From Spirosoma luteum DSM 19990 (lineage in GTDB: Bacteria; Bacteroidota; Bacteroidia; Cytophagales; Spirosomataceae), in assembly GCF_000374065.1 (NCBI RefSeq), contig NZ_KB893263.1, forward strand, positions 20,452 through 84,451: a stretch of DNA of 64,000 nucleotides, given 5' to 3'. The notes beneath the pieces are model-generated. The model ran no database searches, was not told the origin of the DNA, and saw nothing but the letters and a program-made list of their open reading frames with translations. Each line of letters begins with the position of its first letter. Position 1 is the first letter of the stretch. Shown here in pieces: positions 63,426-64,000 of this stretch. The position numbers and the translations under genes are program-made.

Positions 63426-63825
63426 CTGGGAACGACTCAACAAATCGCTAGTAGAACGCAGGCGAAAGGATGCGAATCGGGAAAAATCACCTAGTCTTGG
63501 TGTGATTGATTCCCAGAGTGTTAAGTGTAGTGAATGGGGTGTAGTGCCGAAAGGATTCGACGGAAATAAAAAGGTGAACGGACGAAAACGGCACATCGTC
63601 GTCGATACGCTGGGACTGGTTCTGGTAGTAGTGGTTCATGCCGCCAATCAACATGACAGTCCAGCAGCTCGTCTGGTACTGACTGCGCTTGCCCGACAGG
63701 GGTATGATCGGATGAGTAAAATACTGGCTGATAGTGCCTACGGTAAGGAGTTGGCCCGTTGGGTTAAAACGTCACTGGGCTACATCTTGGAAGTGGTGAA
63801 AGTGAGTGAGTTGGGCGGCTTCCAG

Positions 63826-63842
63826 CCGGGCCGCCGGTGCGG
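63826..63842 (-). repeat. GC-rich 17-mer, IS copy 3
   Basis: CCGGGCCGCCGGTGCGG, one mismatch to the tRNA-Leu copy, inverted relative to copy 2. The reading frame shifts here, between GGFQP and MRWKVERT. Confidence 0.55.
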
Positions 63843-64000
63843 TGGTGCCCATGCGCTGGAAGGTGGAACGAACTTTTGCCTGGATGAATTGGTCTCGGCG
63901 GCTTAGTAAAGACTATGAGTGTGGCGTAACTTCTCACGAGTCCTTCGTCTATTTATCCAACATTAACCGGATGCTCAAGCATTTTTAAACAGGCTCTAAA

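Larger units (their letters stand above)
63185..63988 (+). pseudogene. IS5-family transposase, disrupted
   Basis: The N-terminal part MYPTDLTDSAWQVIEEIL to QWRLMPNDLPPW is in one frame (63185-63403). The middle part with GVIDSQSVKCSEWGV, RKRHIVVDTLGLVL and ILADSAYGKEL (DDE-type core) is in another frame (63355-63906). The C-terminus [23 protein letters not shown] returns to the first frame (63806-63988). A -1 shift between the first two parts is normal for IS427-type elements, but the second shift coincides with a GC-rich 17-mer copy (63826-63842) and breaks the enzyme. Transposition would need a helper copy. Confidence 0.8.
63095..63996 (+). mobile_element. IS5-family insertion sequence (IS427-like), 902 bp
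   Basis: Perfect terminal inverted repeats GAGCCTGTTTAAAAA (63095-63109; complement at 63982-63996). Direct repeats TAA at 63092-63094 and 63997-63999 are the target duplication. It contains one transposase in two frames, interrupted by GC-rich insertions. It is present whole in the window. Confidence 0.85.

Overview
The window looks like chromosome from a Bacteroidota bacterium of the Cytophagales, most like Spirosoma. The support is: many upstream regions carry the Bacteroidota -7 box TAnnTTTG, Shine-Dalgarno sequences are weak, the primary sigma factor is the short form of about 287 residues, there is a Bacteroidota-type LptF/LptG permease, and every recognisable protein reads as that lineage. 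The genus is inferred from general resemblance, not from a search.

Layout. 1-6.2 kb: carbohydrate genes (a truncated alpha/beta hydrolase, a Tat-exported Gfo/Idh/MocA oxidoreductase, a secreted GH31 glycosidase) and DNA polymerase IV. 6.3-16.5 kb: an integrated mobile element in the 3' end of tRNA-Met(CAT), bounded by an 18-bp direct repeat. It has a tyrosine integrase at one end, a DNA-processing core (HTH protein, VRR-NUC-like nuclease, RecA-fold ATPase, BT4734/PriCT-2 primase-like protein, RepL-like winged helix), several unknown small genes, and an HNH-type gene against the tRNA. 16.5-36.7 kb: conserved chromosome (START-like protein, LptF/G, rpsO, pnp, rpoD, three uncharacterised genes, purA, a Fur-family regulator, a Rel/SpoT enzyme, tRNA-Leu, tig, katG, a lipoprotein, a YrdC/Sua5 protein). 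36.8-47 kb: a glycosyltransferase, then a seven-gene MacAB-TolC-like export operon ending in its own sigma-54 response regulator and histidine kinase. 47-55 kb: a molybdenum block (TDT-family carrier, ferritin-like protein, molybdopterin oxidoreductase, secreted molybdopterin-fold protein, modABC) with a ModE-like operator over the modABC promoter, followed by an SPL-like radical SAM gene. 55-63 kb: single genes (DoxX, DUF2461, an MFS carrier, FKBP, hemF, an AlbA_2 protein, an AT-hook-like protein). 63.1-64.0 kb: an IS5-family insertion sequence with a broken transposase.

How parts work together. The 6.3-16.5 kb element is the best candidate for an undescribed system. It looks like a compact integrative element able to replicate (satellite-like), with no visible structural phage or conjugation genes. 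It appears to have supplied a replacement intrinsic terminator for the tRNA whose own terminator it displaced. The export operon has tandem dyads and a near-consensus -24/-12 element upstream, which fits autoregulation by the encoded sigma-54 activator. The molybdenum genes link molybdate uptake to an oxidoreductase that lacks the fourth canonical Fe-S cysteine.

Intergenic DNA is rich in small palindromes: an AATGAT-type family at four loci, three long perfect palindromes of 21-31 bp arms, one imperfect 22-bp palindrome, and a GC-rich 17-mer found once beside tRNA-Leu and three times inside the IS, where two copies coincide with disruptions of the transposase.
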